From JBIQLO01 sp044464175 (GTDB taxonomy: Bacteria > Planctomycetota > Phycisphaerae > Tepidisphaerales > Tepidisphaeraceae): a DNA stretch of 15,978 nt. The stretch spans positions 1-15,978 of the forward strand of contig JBIQLO010000085.1 in the NCBI GenBank assembly GCA_044464175.1, read 5' to 3'. The notes beneath the pieces are model-generated. The model saw only the letters and a list, made by a program, of their open reading frames with translations. It was not told the origin of the DNA and did not search any database. Made by a program: the position numbers and the translations under genes. This document shows, piece after piece, positions 6,925-14,465 of the stretch; the first letter of the stretch is position 1; the number at the start of each line of letters is the position of its first letter.

Positions 6925-9501
6925 ATGAGCGACCAAATCAGCAACTCAAACGGGACGGCGGCGCAAGGGCCCATGGTGGATTTTCCGCCCGCGGGGTGGT
7001 TGACCAATCGGCAGACCGCGGAACGATTGGGCATTGGGCTGGACACACTGGTGACGCCGTGGAAGTACCGCAAGACGCTGAAGGCGGCTTCGCGGACGGT
7101 CCGCTTCCCTGGCGGCGGGCGGGGGAATCTGTATCCGGTCGAAGTTGTCGAGCGCATCGTCGCCGAACGTGAGGCGGAGAAGCAGGCGGTGGTGCCGGCC
7201 GGGTTTGTCGATGGAGATCAGGCCGCGGAGATGCTGGGGCTCACGCGGCCGCACTGGAATGCCTGGCGGTCGAAGGGAATCATTCGAATCGAACACGCCT
7301 CCATGCCGGGGGTGAACGGGTTGGGGCGCCGCAAACTTTATGCCCTTGCTGACGTGGAGCGCGTGCGCAAGGAGCTGAAGGCGGTGGGCCAACTGCTCAT
7401 CGGCGTCGAGGAGTTGGGGCCTGGGAAGTGGCTGACCATCGGTGAGGCGGCGGCGGTCGCTGGCGTGGCGGTGCGGACGTGGGACATCTGGTCCAAGTCC
7501 GGACGCGTGTCGGCGGGCGTGTGGGTGAAGGGGCCAATGGGGCAGCCGACGCAGATGTGGCGGGAAGACGTTGCGCGAAACGCGCGGATCCCAGAGACCG
7601 GCGACGGGACTTGGGTGACGACCGAACAGGCGCTGGCGATTCTGCGGACGACGAAGCAGACGCTGCCGCAATGGATCCGCGAGGGTCGCGTGCCGGCGGG
7701 CATGCCGGGAAAATCGAACGGATCGCCCGCGATGCTGTGGCGCGCGGAGAAATTGCGGGCGTTGCGGGCCGAATGGGATGCGCGGCCATTCCCGCCGGAG
7801 GGGTACGTGGACCGTTCCGGGGCGGAGGCGGCCTTGGGGATCAGTCCGGGCACGCTCACCCTCTGGGTGCGGCACAAGCGGCTGGACTACGTCGGCGAGC
7901 TGATGACCGGACCGAACCAGGTCTCATGCCGCGTGTACCGGCTCGATCTGCTGCTGGCGGCCCGCGACCGGATGAAAGCGACCGAGTCGGTCGAGGCGAT
8001 TGTGCCCGCGGGGTACGTCGACTTCGCCGGTGCGGCGCGGTTCCTGGGGATTCATCCGTTCACGATGAACAGCTGGCAGCGGCAAGGGAAGGTCGGGCGG
8101 GGGAAAGTGCTGTCGGTTCCAGGGTGCGGGCGACGGCATGTCTTCGCCATCTCGGACTTGGAGCGAGCCAAGGCGAGGATCCAGGCCGACAAGAGCCGGC
8201 CGACCGCCCCGGAGGGGTTCATCGAACTGCACGATGCGACGGCGGCGCTGGGAATCAGCCCGCACACGCTTTACAAGTGGGAACAGGCCGGCCGGTTGCC
8301 GGAGGGGCGCGTCGTGCCGATCCCCGGCTCTAATGCGCGGACGAAGATCTACCCGATCGCGGACATCGAGCGGGTGCGGGACGAGATCCGTGCCGCGGTG
8401 GCAAATTTCCCGCCGCCGGGGTGGCTGACGATGCGGGAGGCGGCGAAGCGGGCGAACGTGTCGGTGCCTGTGTGGAAACGCTGGCTGACGGAGGGGCGGG
8501 TCGAGCGGTGGCAATGGGCCAGCCGCCCGACAATGGCGCGATGCAAACTGTTCGCCGTTGAGGACGTCGAGCGGGTGGTGGCCGAGCAAGGACGGGACCA
8601 CGACTTCCTCCTCGAGCCTGACGGGCGCGGCGGGTGGCGATTGCCGGACGGGTACGTCGGGCGGGCTGAGGCGGCGGCGATGCTGGGAGCGACGGAGACG
8701 GCGTTCGTGCGGTGGCAGTCGCTCGGGTGGATCAACTTCGGTCGGTGGGCCCGCTCACCGGCGGGCGGGGGTGGGCCGGGGCGGCGGGCGTACGACGCGA
8801 ACCGGCTGGCAGCGATGGTGGCGGCTTTCGAGGCACGGGGCGGCCCACGGATGGACGACGCCGACCCTGGGGTTGCACGGGTCCCGGTGTTCGCGCCCGA
8901 TGGCGTGGCGCGGGACGCGCTGATCGACGTGGCGGACCTGCCGATGGTCGCGGGGGTGCGGTGGTACTGGGCGATCACGGGCAACGACTTGGCGGCGGCG
9001 GAGATAGGCTGCGTGGCAAGCCGCCTGCCCGACGGCAGGCAGCAGGCGCTGCGGGTGCGGCTGCTGGGGGCAGCGCCTTACGAGCGATCGCGCACGATAC
9101 ACCTGAATGGCGACAGGCTGGACTTCCGCCGGGCGAACCTGTTGCTCAAGGACGCCTCCGAGCACATCCACGGTTCCCGAAAGATGCGCCGCACCGGCCA
9201 GGGGCAGGTGCCGACGTCGCGATTCAAAGGTGTGTGCTGGAAGGCGGGCGAGGGGACGTTCGTGGCGAACATCATGAAGGACGGGGTCGCCCATCGGCTG
9301 GGGCGGTTCGACGACGAGATCGCCGCGGCGCAGGCGTACGATGAGGCGGCGCGGGAGTTGTACGGAATGCTGGCGTACCAGAACTTTCCGGACGGCGTGG
9401 ACGCGTGGCTGTCAAATGAACCCCAAGCGTCACAAGAAGAAGATGCGCCCTGCGACAGCCCGTTAGAGGCTATCCGGTCCGCGCCCGCACGCGCGGCGTA
9501 A
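6925..9501 (+). CDS. Nine-module winged-helix protein with HNH-like and AP2 domains
   Basis: An 858-residue protein that I recognise by parts only. Residues ~20-638 are nine successive MerR/excisionase-like winged-helix modules. Each has an opening G-x-[WYF] or G-[WYF] motif, an A-x-x-L-G-[IV] helix, a recognition helix ending in W-x-x-x-G, a basic turn often reading PGxxxRxK-Y, and D-x-E-R-x. Residues ~651-757 resemble the HNH region of bacterial AP2-HNH endonucleases, with IHLNGDRLDFRRANLLL where DHINGDxxDNRxxNLR is usual; the aspartate is lost. Residues ~763-821 are an AP2 domain (SRFKGVCW, ANIMKDG, LGRFDDEIAAAQAYDEAA, YQNFP). A polar tail of about 37 residues follows. No signal peptide or membrane segment is seen. 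Only a weak Shine-Dalgarno (AGGCGAG) precedes ATG 6925. It stands alone between two direct repeats. A DNA-binding or homing-type role is inferred; the substrate is unknown. Confidence 0.85.
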   Translation: MSDQISNSNGTAAQGPMVDFPPAGWLTNRQTAERLGIGLDTLVTPWKYRKTLKAASRTVRFPGGGRGNLYPVEVVERIVAEREAEKQAVVPAGFVDGDQAAEMLGLTRPHWNAWRSKGIIRIEHASMPGVNGLGRRKLYALADVERVRKELKAVGQLLIGVEELGPGKWLTIGEAAAVAGVAVRTWDIWSKSGRVSAGVWVKGPMGQPTQMWREDVARNARIPETGDGTWVTTEQALAILRTTKQTLPQWIREGRVPAGMPGKSNGSPAMLWRAEKLRALRAEWDARPFPPEGYVDRSGAEAALGISPGTLTLWVRHKRLDYVGELMTGPNQVSCRVYRLDLLLAARDRMKATESVEAIVPAGYVDFAGAARFLGIHPFTMNSWQRQGKVGRGKVLSVPGCGRRHVFAISDLERAKARIQADKSRPTAPEGFIELHDATAALGISPHTLYKWEQAGRLPEGRVVPIPGSNARTKIYPIADIERVRDEIRAAVANFPPPGWLTMREAAKRANVSVPVWKRWLTEGRVERWQWASRPTMARCKLFAVEDVERVVAEQGRDHDFLLEPDGRGGWRLPDGYVGRAEAAAMLGATETAFVRWQSLGWINFGRWARSPAGGGGPGRRAYDANRLAAMVAAFEARGGPRMDDADPGVARVPVFAPDGVARDALIDVADLPMVAGVRWYWAITGNDLAAAEIGCVASRLPDGRQQALRVRLLGAAPYERSRTIHLNGDRLDFRRANLLLKDASEHIHGSRKMRRTGQGQVPTSRFKGVCWKAGEGTFVANIMKDGVAHRLGRFDDEIAAAQAYDEAARELYGMLAYQNFPDGVDAWLSNEPQASQEEDAPCDSPLEAIRSAPARAA
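6982..8838 (+). repeat. Coding array of nine diverged winged-helix modules
   Basis: Module landmarks (the aromatic residue of the opening motif) fall at residues 25, 94, 169, 230, 294, 364, 432, 500 and 577, so periods are 61-77 residues. The distance from that aromatic to the tryptophan of the recognition helix is 20 residues in eight modules and 21 in the first. Residues in the recognition helix differ in every module (for example GISPHTLYKWEQAG against VSVPVWKRWLTEG). The copies are thus diverged at protein level and not simple DNA repeats. Confidence 0.85.
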
Positions 9502-9530
9502 TCCCCTCATCTGTCAACTGCCGGGTTCGT
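9501..9530 (+). repeat. Right copy of the ~30-bp direct repeat
   Basis: Partner of 6707-6737, in direct orientation. Its first base is the last base of the TAA stop codon of the winged-helix/AP2 gene. The two copies diverge at once on the outer side. A shorter related core, TTGTTAACTG, recurs at 9569-9578. Confidence 0.75.
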
Positions 9531-9732
9531 TTAAGGAATTGTTGCTCTGCGGGTGCGAACGCAAGAGGTTGTTAACTGTAAGGGGGTTTGGCGGCAGAGA
9601 GTTTGGGCCGCAACGGGTGCCGACATGATCCAAGCATTGATTCACAGGCGCTCTATCTGCCTCTCGGCAAGGGAGCCGGACGGCATGGCCAACGCGTAAA
9701 ACCCTGTAGATACAGGCCCAGAAATGAACAAA

Positions 9733-9756
9733 CCCCGCGGCCTTTCGGCGGCGGGG
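9733..9756 (-). terminator. Probable intrinsic terminator of the abiE operon
   Basis: Ten-base arms CCCCGCGGCC and GGCGGCGGGG, with one mismatch, enclose the loop TTTC. Read on the minus strand, the stem is followed by a T-rich stretch (TTTGTTCATTT), as an intrinsic terminator needs. It lies about 140 bases after the abiEii stop. On the plus strand the tail (TATT) is weaker, so it might act on both strands but better on minus. Confidence 0.55.
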
Positions 9757-9773
9757 TATTGCGTTAACCAGTC

Positions 9774-9792
9774 GGTGCGGCGGTTCCGCACC
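9774..9792. repeat. Perfect 7-bp hairpin
   Basis: GGTGCGG and CCGCACC surround a five-base loop, CGGTT. It sits 17 bases from the terminator-like hairpin. It may be part of the same termination region or a recombination-site remnant. Confidence 0.4.
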
Positions 9793-9898
9793 TGAAATCA
9801 AGCTCCCCGAAGGCAACTCTGTTCATAATCTCTCTCTCGTATCGGGTGGTTGGTCGCAAGATCGAACGGTCGCATCGCTTGGCATTGAAATCACGATG

Positions 9899-10831
9899 TC
9901 ACATATTGGGGTGTGGCTGCCATGGGCCTCCTTTCGGCCATTTCGCCATAAATGTGCCAGTATCATGCGCCGCCTGAGTGATGGGCCACAGGAAAGCAGC
10001 CAGTGCCTCGACCACCCGATCAAAATCCGGAGCATTCATTTTCAGATTGCCTTTTCGGGCAAATGCCCGCCACTGGGCTTGCTTTGCTGGAATACTGGAA
10101 AACTCCCGTGTCAGCGCCAAAGGCATCTCAAGTGGTAGTTCGGTCCGGCGGCGCTCGAATGTTGCCTTGATGGCATTGCCCAGAACTTGTACATCAAACT
10201 CGGATTCCAGCGAGAGAAACCAAATATCATAGAAGTCCTTCATCCGGCTGTTGGCAATGCCCAGCGAGACTATGGCTTCATATTTCTCGGCAATGACGGT
10301 TTCCTTGGGATAGGCCTGAAGAATGGGTCCGGGCAAATTCAACAATGATGGATAGGTGATCCGCTCGGGTGCGGGGGTGACGGCGTCGCCAAATCCAATG
10401 TCGACCTGAAGCCTGATCCTGGCCGTACCGAGCATCGCCGTGCCGTGGATGCGCACGCCTGCGTATCGCTGTTCCTCTCGACTCTGCTCACCCTGAATTT
10501 GCTCTGACAGAAATGTCAATCCATCCGCTTCGACGTCCAGTCCGCATATTTCGCGGAAGATGGCTTCATATCGAGTGACGCTGTGTTCACCTTTTCCTGC
10601 AAGGTCCAGATCCAAAGTGGATCGATGGGATTGCCCTGTCCACAACTGGAACAACATGGCCCCCTTGAGCAGAAAATCATCCCCATGAGGTGATTTGCTC
10701 AACCGATAGAGCAGGCGCTCCAGGGCATAACGGGTCAGAATCAACTGAAATTCCTCCCCGCGCTGGCGGGCCAAGTTCAGCAGCCGCTGCCGAATCGAAG
10801 CGGCGATATTGGACGGCTGTTCTTTGCTCAT
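9899..10831 (-). CDS. abiEii: AbiEii-family nucleotidyltransferase toxin
   Basis: The toxin of a type IV toxin-antitoxin/abortive-infection pair. It is a nucleotidyltransferase-fold protein of 310 residues. Family motifs seen are FLLKGAMLFQLW (about residues 53-64, the KG nucleotide-binding loop), RSTLDLDL (residues 70-77, with the DxD pair D74 and D76), QVDIGFGD (third acidic position near 144), KETVIAEKYEA (lysine near 183) and RMKDFYDIW (about residues 197-205). All catalytic positions look present, so it should be active. The start ATG at 10831 overlaps the antitoxin stop as ATGA; a longer in-frame start would run 21 codons into the antitoxin gene and is rejected. Members such as AbiEii act by transferring nucleotides to RNA and stop growth when not countered by AbiEi. 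The exact target here is not visible. Confidence 0.9.
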   Translation of the reverse strand: MSKEQPSNIAASIRQRLLNLARQRGEEFQLILTRYALERLLYRLSKSPHGDDFLLKGAMLFQLWTGQSHRSTLDLDLAGKGEHSVTRYEAIFREICGLDVEADGLTFLSEQIQGEQSREEQRYAGVRIHGTAMLGTARIRLQVDIGFGDAVTPAPERITYPSLLNLPGPILQAYPKETVIAEKYEAIVSLGIANSRMKDFYDIWFLSLESEFDVQVLGNAIKATFERRRTELPLEMPLALTREFSSIPAKQAQWRAFARKGNLKMNAPDFDRVVEALAAFLWPITQAAHDTGTFMAKWPKGGPWQPHPNM

Positions 10832-11430
10832 GTGAGCGATTCCATGTATGGCCGCATGACAGTGGCGACCCGGCAAACTTGTGCCGCCTTCCATAGCTCA
10901 TCCATCGTGGCTTTTTTCTGATGCCAGCAATCTCGCAGTGCTTCCATGGCCACGTCCAGCCCGATCTTATTGCGATACTTGAAACAATCGGCGACGGTTT
11001 TGGCCGGAGAGTACAGGTGGACTGCAACCCCTTCAATGCGACGATGTTCGATTCCAGTGGTGAATGCCGCACCTGAGAATCGCACGATTCGCAGCGGTAT
11101 GTCCTCCACCACGGGCCGCCAGCTTTTTCGGCCAATTGCCAGCCAGATTTCGTGAGGCAGTTGGGTGGTCAGATCGTGCATCCGCAGAGCTGTCAGCAGG
11201 CAGATGACACCCTGCGGAACACGCTTGCATGCTTGGGCGATGGTGTGGTGTTCTGTCGCTTCGGCATCGGCCAGCATATAAAGGCCTCTGCTGACCCGCT
11301 GTATCTTGCCGGCTTGTTCCAGGATGCGAAGGTACTGCCGTGAGATACCATGCTCATCAAGATCGCGAGGACGGAGCACGCCCGCACGCCGTACGAGTTC
11401 CATTGTCTGATTGGCAGGGTCTTTGGCCAT
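10828..11430 (-). CDS. abiEi: AbiEi-family type IV antitoxin/repressor
   Basis: A 200-residue antitoxin encoded just before the toxin and coupled to it by an ATGA overlap. Residues ~10-55 form a winged helix (LVRRAGVLRPRDL, then GISRQYLRILEQAGKI and VSRGLYML), the DNA-binding domain typical of AbiEi. The C-terminal part includes the characteristic SPAKTVADCFKYRNKIGLD motif. In this family the antitoxin neutralises the toxin without stable direct contact and represses its own promoter by binding inverted repeats. A sigma-70-like promoter with an overlapping AGTAC/GTACT dyad lies just upstream, which agrees with autorepression. The Shine-Dalgarno before ATG 11430 is weak (GAGA). Confidence 0.9.
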   Translation of the reverse strand: MAKDPANQTMELVRRAGVLRPRDLDEHGISRQYLRILEQAGKIQRVSRGLYMLADAEATEHHTIAQACKRVPQGVICLLTALRMHDLTTQLPHEIWLAIGRKSWRPVVEDIPLRIVRFSGAAFTTGIEHRRIEGVAVHLYSPAKTVADCFKYRNKIGLDVAMEALRDCWHQKKATMDELWKAAQVCRVATVMRPYMESLT

Positions 11431-11468
11431 TGTTTATCTCAATCGGGCAGTTGTCGAATGCTAGGCAC

Positions 11469-11496
11469 ATAATAATAAAAGACGAGTACTTGTAAA
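11469..11496 (-). promoter_or_regulatory. Sigma-70-type promoter of abiEi-abiEii with possible operator
   Basis: On the minus strand, TTTACA (11496-11491) is followed by 16 bases and TATTAT (11474-11469); each hexamer matches the consensus at five of six positions. It lies about 40 bases upstream of the abiEi start. An inverted repeat, AGTAC (11485-11489) with GTACT (11504-11508), straddles the -35 and is a good candidate for the AbiEi operator. Confidence 0.6.
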
Positions 11497-11541
11497 ATAG
11501 ACTGTACTATCTGCCTGCACCTAAAAAATAAGAGTTCCATG

Positions 11542-11573
11542 CGTTCGATTTGGAGCGGTCGATCCGTTCGATT
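11542..11573 (+). repeat. Pair of 9-bp direct repeats upstream of the DUF6880-like gene
   Basis: CGTTCGATT occurs at 11542-11550 and 11565-11573, 23 bases apart, and another CGAT lies between them. They sit 40-70 bases before the ATG at 11613 and in the divergent region shared with abiEi. They may be a regulator-binding site. Chance is possible for so short a repeat. Confidence 0.3.
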
Positions 11574-11612
11574 ATCACACTGGCCGAATGTAGATAACAG
11601 AGAATTATCGCC

Positions 11613-13038
11613 ATGAGCAAACTGGATGACAACAAATTGAAGAGTCTTCTGGCCAAACGAACCAAGGCGGAATTAGTTGAATGGATCATGGAGCAGTCGA
11701 CCGATAATGAAGGCGTACGGCGGGCACTTGTTACTCTGGTGGCTCCGCAGGCGGACACGGCCACACTGACTTCCGAGCTGAACCAAATCATCAAAAAGGC
11801 GTGGGCGCACGCGAAACAGTCGCGAGCCTTGGAAATTGGCACGGCCCATCGCCGCCGATCTTGAGCCAGTGTTGCCCGCAGTGGAACAGATGATGGAACA
11901 GGGTCAGGCCGTAGCCGCCGAAAAGATACTTCGGCGGTTCGTTGAGGCAGGCGATAAGGGGCTCGACCAGGTGGATGATTCCTACGGCTACCTCGGGCCG
12001 CTGTGCCAGGAGGCGGTGGCGCTTTGGGGCAAGGCGTGGGCACTGATCAAATTGCGCGAACCGAACACGTTACTCAAATTGGTGTACGAAGGCGTGCGGA
12101 ACAATGATTATGCCATCCGCGATCACATGATCCGTGATTTTGCCCAGGCGCTTGGAACTAAGGGCTTGCTGGGGCTCAAGGAGATGTTTTGGGCCGAGTA
12201 TCAAGCAAATCTGACACGAAAGAGCATGGATGATTGGGACCGGCGCCAACCGCTGCGACATTTGGCGGATGTGGCCGATGCGCTGGGCGATGTGGACATG
12301 TACATCGACACGCAGCGCCGCTGCGACACCGAAGATGTCTATGCACTACCGATCGCCCGCCGCCTGCTGGAAGCGGACCGGGCGGATGAGGCTTTGGACT
12401 ACCTCAACCGCGCCGATTCCAGTCGCTCCCATTTTCACGGTGAGCCGGATGACTACATCACGCTGAAAGTCAAAATCCTTCAGGCGCTGGGACGCAATGA
12501 GGATGCCCGCAACACTCTATGGTGGGAGTTCCAACGCACGCTGAGTGCGGCCGTGCTGGATCGGCTCCTTTCCCTGACGGCAAAAGATCAACAGCAGACG
12601 CTGATCGACAAGGCCATCGCGGCCGCCGAGGCGCACGCTGATAAGCTTGCGGCCGCGCGATTCCTGCTTGAACGCGGCCATCCGGATCGCGCCGCGGCAA
12701 TCATCGAGGCGCATCCTGAACAGTTCGACGAACGGTACTATGGCCATCTCCTGCCTTTGGCAGAAGCACTTCAAGAAAGATTTCCAGCATCGGCCTGGGT
12801 GCTGTATCGGTCGCTGCTATTGAGCATCCTGGAACAGAAGCGGTCGAAGGCGTATCACCACGCTGCCGACTACCTGACCATGGCAAGTGAACTGGCTGAG
12901 AAGGCTGGGATGTCCGAAAAACATCGGGCGCTATTGGCGCAGCTTCAATCGCAGCACGGGCGCAAGTCTGCATTCTGGAGGCTGGTGCAGAAGTGGTGCT
13001 CGGGGAATCTCGGTCAGGTAGTAAACCTTCCCCGCTAA
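11613..13038 (+). pseudogene. DUF6880-like helical-repeat protein, split by a frameshift
   Basis: Two overlapping frames together make one protein of about 470 residues. The first (11613 to TGA at 11862-11864) gives MSKLDDNKLKSLLAKRTKAE and on through ELNQIIKKAWAHAKQSR. The second, one base out of phase, gives REPWKLARPIAADLEPVLPA and continues to 13038 through VDDSYGYLGPLCQEAVALWG to the C-terminal HGRKSAFWRLV. Both parts look like successive pieces of the DUF6880 family (alpha-helical, TPR-like, function unknown). The phase change falls near 11810-11830. The second frame has only a TTG start (11836) without a Shine-Dalgarno, so independent translation is unlikely. A recent +1 mutation, a sequencing error or programmed shifting could explain it; no slippery sequence is evident. 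It lies next to defence genes, but no defence role can be read from it. Confidence 0.75.
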
Positions 13039-13158
13039 CTGGCACAGCGCATCGTGGACATGCTGCTAAAGGGCCTTGACCAGGCGGCGGGCTTAACCAC
13101 CGCGATGGGCGCTACCAACTTCATTCGGTGCAGTGAATATGATGCTACAACCGAATGA
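13039..13158 (+). other. Open in-frame extension after the DUF6880-like stop codon
   Basis: After the TAA at 13036-13038 the same frame stays open for 39 codons to TGA 13156-13158, reading LAQRIVDMLLKGLDQAAG and on to EYDATTE. It looks protein-like but belongs to no family I know. It may be the broken end of an older gene or chance. It overlaps the inverted repeat at 13120-13159. Confidence 0.2.
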
Positions 13159-13159
13159 A
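13120..13159. repeat. Perfect 10-bp inverted repeat with 20-base spacer
   Basis: TTCATTCGGT (13120-13129) and ACCGAATGAA (13150-13159) are exact complements. It lies between the convergent ends of the DUF6880-like gene and the nuclease gene. It may be a bidirectional terminator, though T-runs are lacking and the loop is long, or the ends of a small mobile sequence. Confidence 0.5.
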
Positions 13160-13214
13160 TAACGCTCTATATTATGTAAAGATTGAGGCGCATGGTTGGT
13201 GTTTTGGAAGACCA

Positions 13215-14465
13215 TCACAAGCCATGCGGCGCCACAATCACCGCCACTTGAAAGCCGGTGTTGGTGACCTCCGAAGCGTCTCGCTCAAGGGCAATGGGAT
13301 TATGGCATCTTCCTTCGGGATCGTAAACAAAACAAATTAATGCATTACAGTCTGGATGCGTACGATATCGCATCTTGTCAACAGCTAGTTCCTCCAAAAT
13401 TCTTTTTTGATCCAATCCTCTACGTGTCATTTTCACTTCGATTATGACTTGTTCGGCTTTCAGGAGAAAGTCCATCCGAGTATTAGTGCCGGCATAGGAG
13501 GGCGTCCATTCCTCTGGTCTCACGTCTTCGAAGTGCAAAATGAGCAACGAATGAAGAATATCCTGGACATCATACTCGTCGTTGACAGCCATACTCGGTC
13601 GCCCTGCATGTCGCTTATGCATCTGACGAATGTACAGAGGGAAACGTTCGCAAATCCGCCGAACCACTTCGATCACATGGGGTGGCCCGCTTCCCGTCTG
13701 CCAAGCTGCCGTCAAGGCGGATCCGAGTGTCAGCCGCAGTGCCGCATCAATACTATGATGGATGATGGTGCTGCGCCCGACATCTTGATGAGGTAACCCC
13801 TGCGTCAATCCCCATTCCAAGAAGAGGCCTGTGAGGGAATGTTGATCAATATCCTGAAGTTTCAGGGTTTCTGTCACACTTGGTTCGGCCATCATCCATC
13901 GCAGCACTGCCATTTCACAGAGATTAAGCTCGCGGATGTCGCACCACAATCGTGACGACCAGGCAATTCCGACCTTCGCCCCGGCATAGATGGCCAAGAG
14001 TCTCGCCCATGTCGAGGTCGAGGTGTCCGCCTGTAGGCGAGATATTACTTCGCGCATGAATGACTTGATTTCGGCAGACAACATGCGAAATGTCGAAGCG
14101 CCCACGGCTATCCCCAGTACTTCATATGGACGGTATGCAAAAGATTGACGGTCCAGCGTAAATGCCCTTCTGCCTGATAAGCGTTGTAAGCCCGTCATCC
14201 ATGCAGCAGTCAGCTTGTCGTCCATGGGATTGGCCCAATATGGGAACAGAAAACCCGCCGAAGCCAGTGCAGGCGCCTGCTCAAATGTCGTGTGAGGAAA
14301 AGCCGTCAAGTCAACCGTGCAATCTGGCGGAAGTGCAATGTTTGTGACGCGTGATATATACCATGCGAATGCTGCGTCAGGGGAAGGCCATCGCCAATCG
14401 CGAGCTATTTCCTCACGGAGAACGGTCAATTGACGAGCGAAGCTTTGCCTCAATACGTCAATCAT
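13215..14465 (-). CDS. Argonaute-linked protein with DpnII/MboI-type PD-(D/E)XK nuclease domain
   Basis: A 416-residue protein with two parts. Residues ~1-285 are a mostly helical region that I do not recognise (it includes SAGFLFPYWANPMDD and DRQSFAYRPYEVLGI). Residues ~295-416 match the DpnII/MboI restriction endonuclease-like domain: EYDVQDILHSLLILHFEDV, WTPSYAG, RMDFLL with the first catalytic aspartate near D332, IIEVKMTR giving E343-x-K345, then CFVYDPEGR. The PD-(D/E)XK core therefore looks intact, and the domain probably cuts DNA. ATG 14465 overlaps the stop of the Argonaute gene as ATGA and has AGGTGG five bases upstream, so translation is coupled. A longer frame to 14609 would lie wholly inside the Argonaute gene and is rejected. 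The role is inferred to be the effector of the Argonaute. Confidence 0.85.
   Translation of the reverse strand: MIDVLRQSFARQLTVLREEIARDWRWPSPDAAFAWYISRVTNIALPPDCTVDLTAFPHTTFEQAPALASAGFLFPYWANPMDDKLTAAWMTGLQRLSGRRAFTLDRQSFAYRPYEVLGIAVGASTFRMLSAEIKSFMREVISRLQADTSTSTWARLLAIYAGAKVGIAWSSRLWCDIRELNLCEMAVLRWMMAEPSVTETLKLQDIDQHSLTGLFLEWGLTQGLPHQDVGRSTIIHHSIDAALRLTLGSALTAAWQTGSGPPHVIEVVRRICERFPLYIRQMHKRHAGRPSMAVNDEYDVQDILHSLLILHFEDVRPEEWTPSYAGTNTRMDFLLKAEQVIIEVKMTRRGLDQKRILEELAVDKMRYRTHPDCNALICFVYDPEGRCHNPIALERDASEVTNTGFQVAVIVAPHGL

Larger units (their letters stand above)
9531..9898. other. Intergenic stretch with hairpins, no gene seen
   Basis: This gap separates the + strand winged-helix/AP2 gene from the convergent abiE operon. 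It carries three hairpins: CCTGT-AGAT-ACAGG (9703-9716), a strong GC-rich stem (9733-9756) and GGTGCGG-CGGTT-CCGCACC (9774-9792). A 100-codon minus-strand open frame covers it but has no family features and runs straight through the hairpins, so I do not call it. Confidence 0.6.

Noticed and set aside
9703..9792. Hairpin cluster as a tRNA or attC-like site
   Set aside because: No T-loop GTTCGA, anticodon arrangement or acceptor pairing for a tRNA, and no integron-type R/L boxes that I could identify.
9514..9816. Minus-strand 100-codon frame between the AP2 gene and abiEii
   Set aside because: No recognisable protein features; it crosses the terminator-like hairpin and the direct repeat, so it is better seen as non-coding.
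11572..11597. TTATC...GATAA inverted repeat before the DUF6880-like gene
   Set aside because: Five-base arms with a long spacer are expected by chance; no promoter elements line up with it.
13407..13796. Plus-strand 129-codon frame opposite the nuclease gene
   Set aside because: It is antisense to the DpnII-like domain, whose catalytic motifs make the minus strand clearly the coding one.
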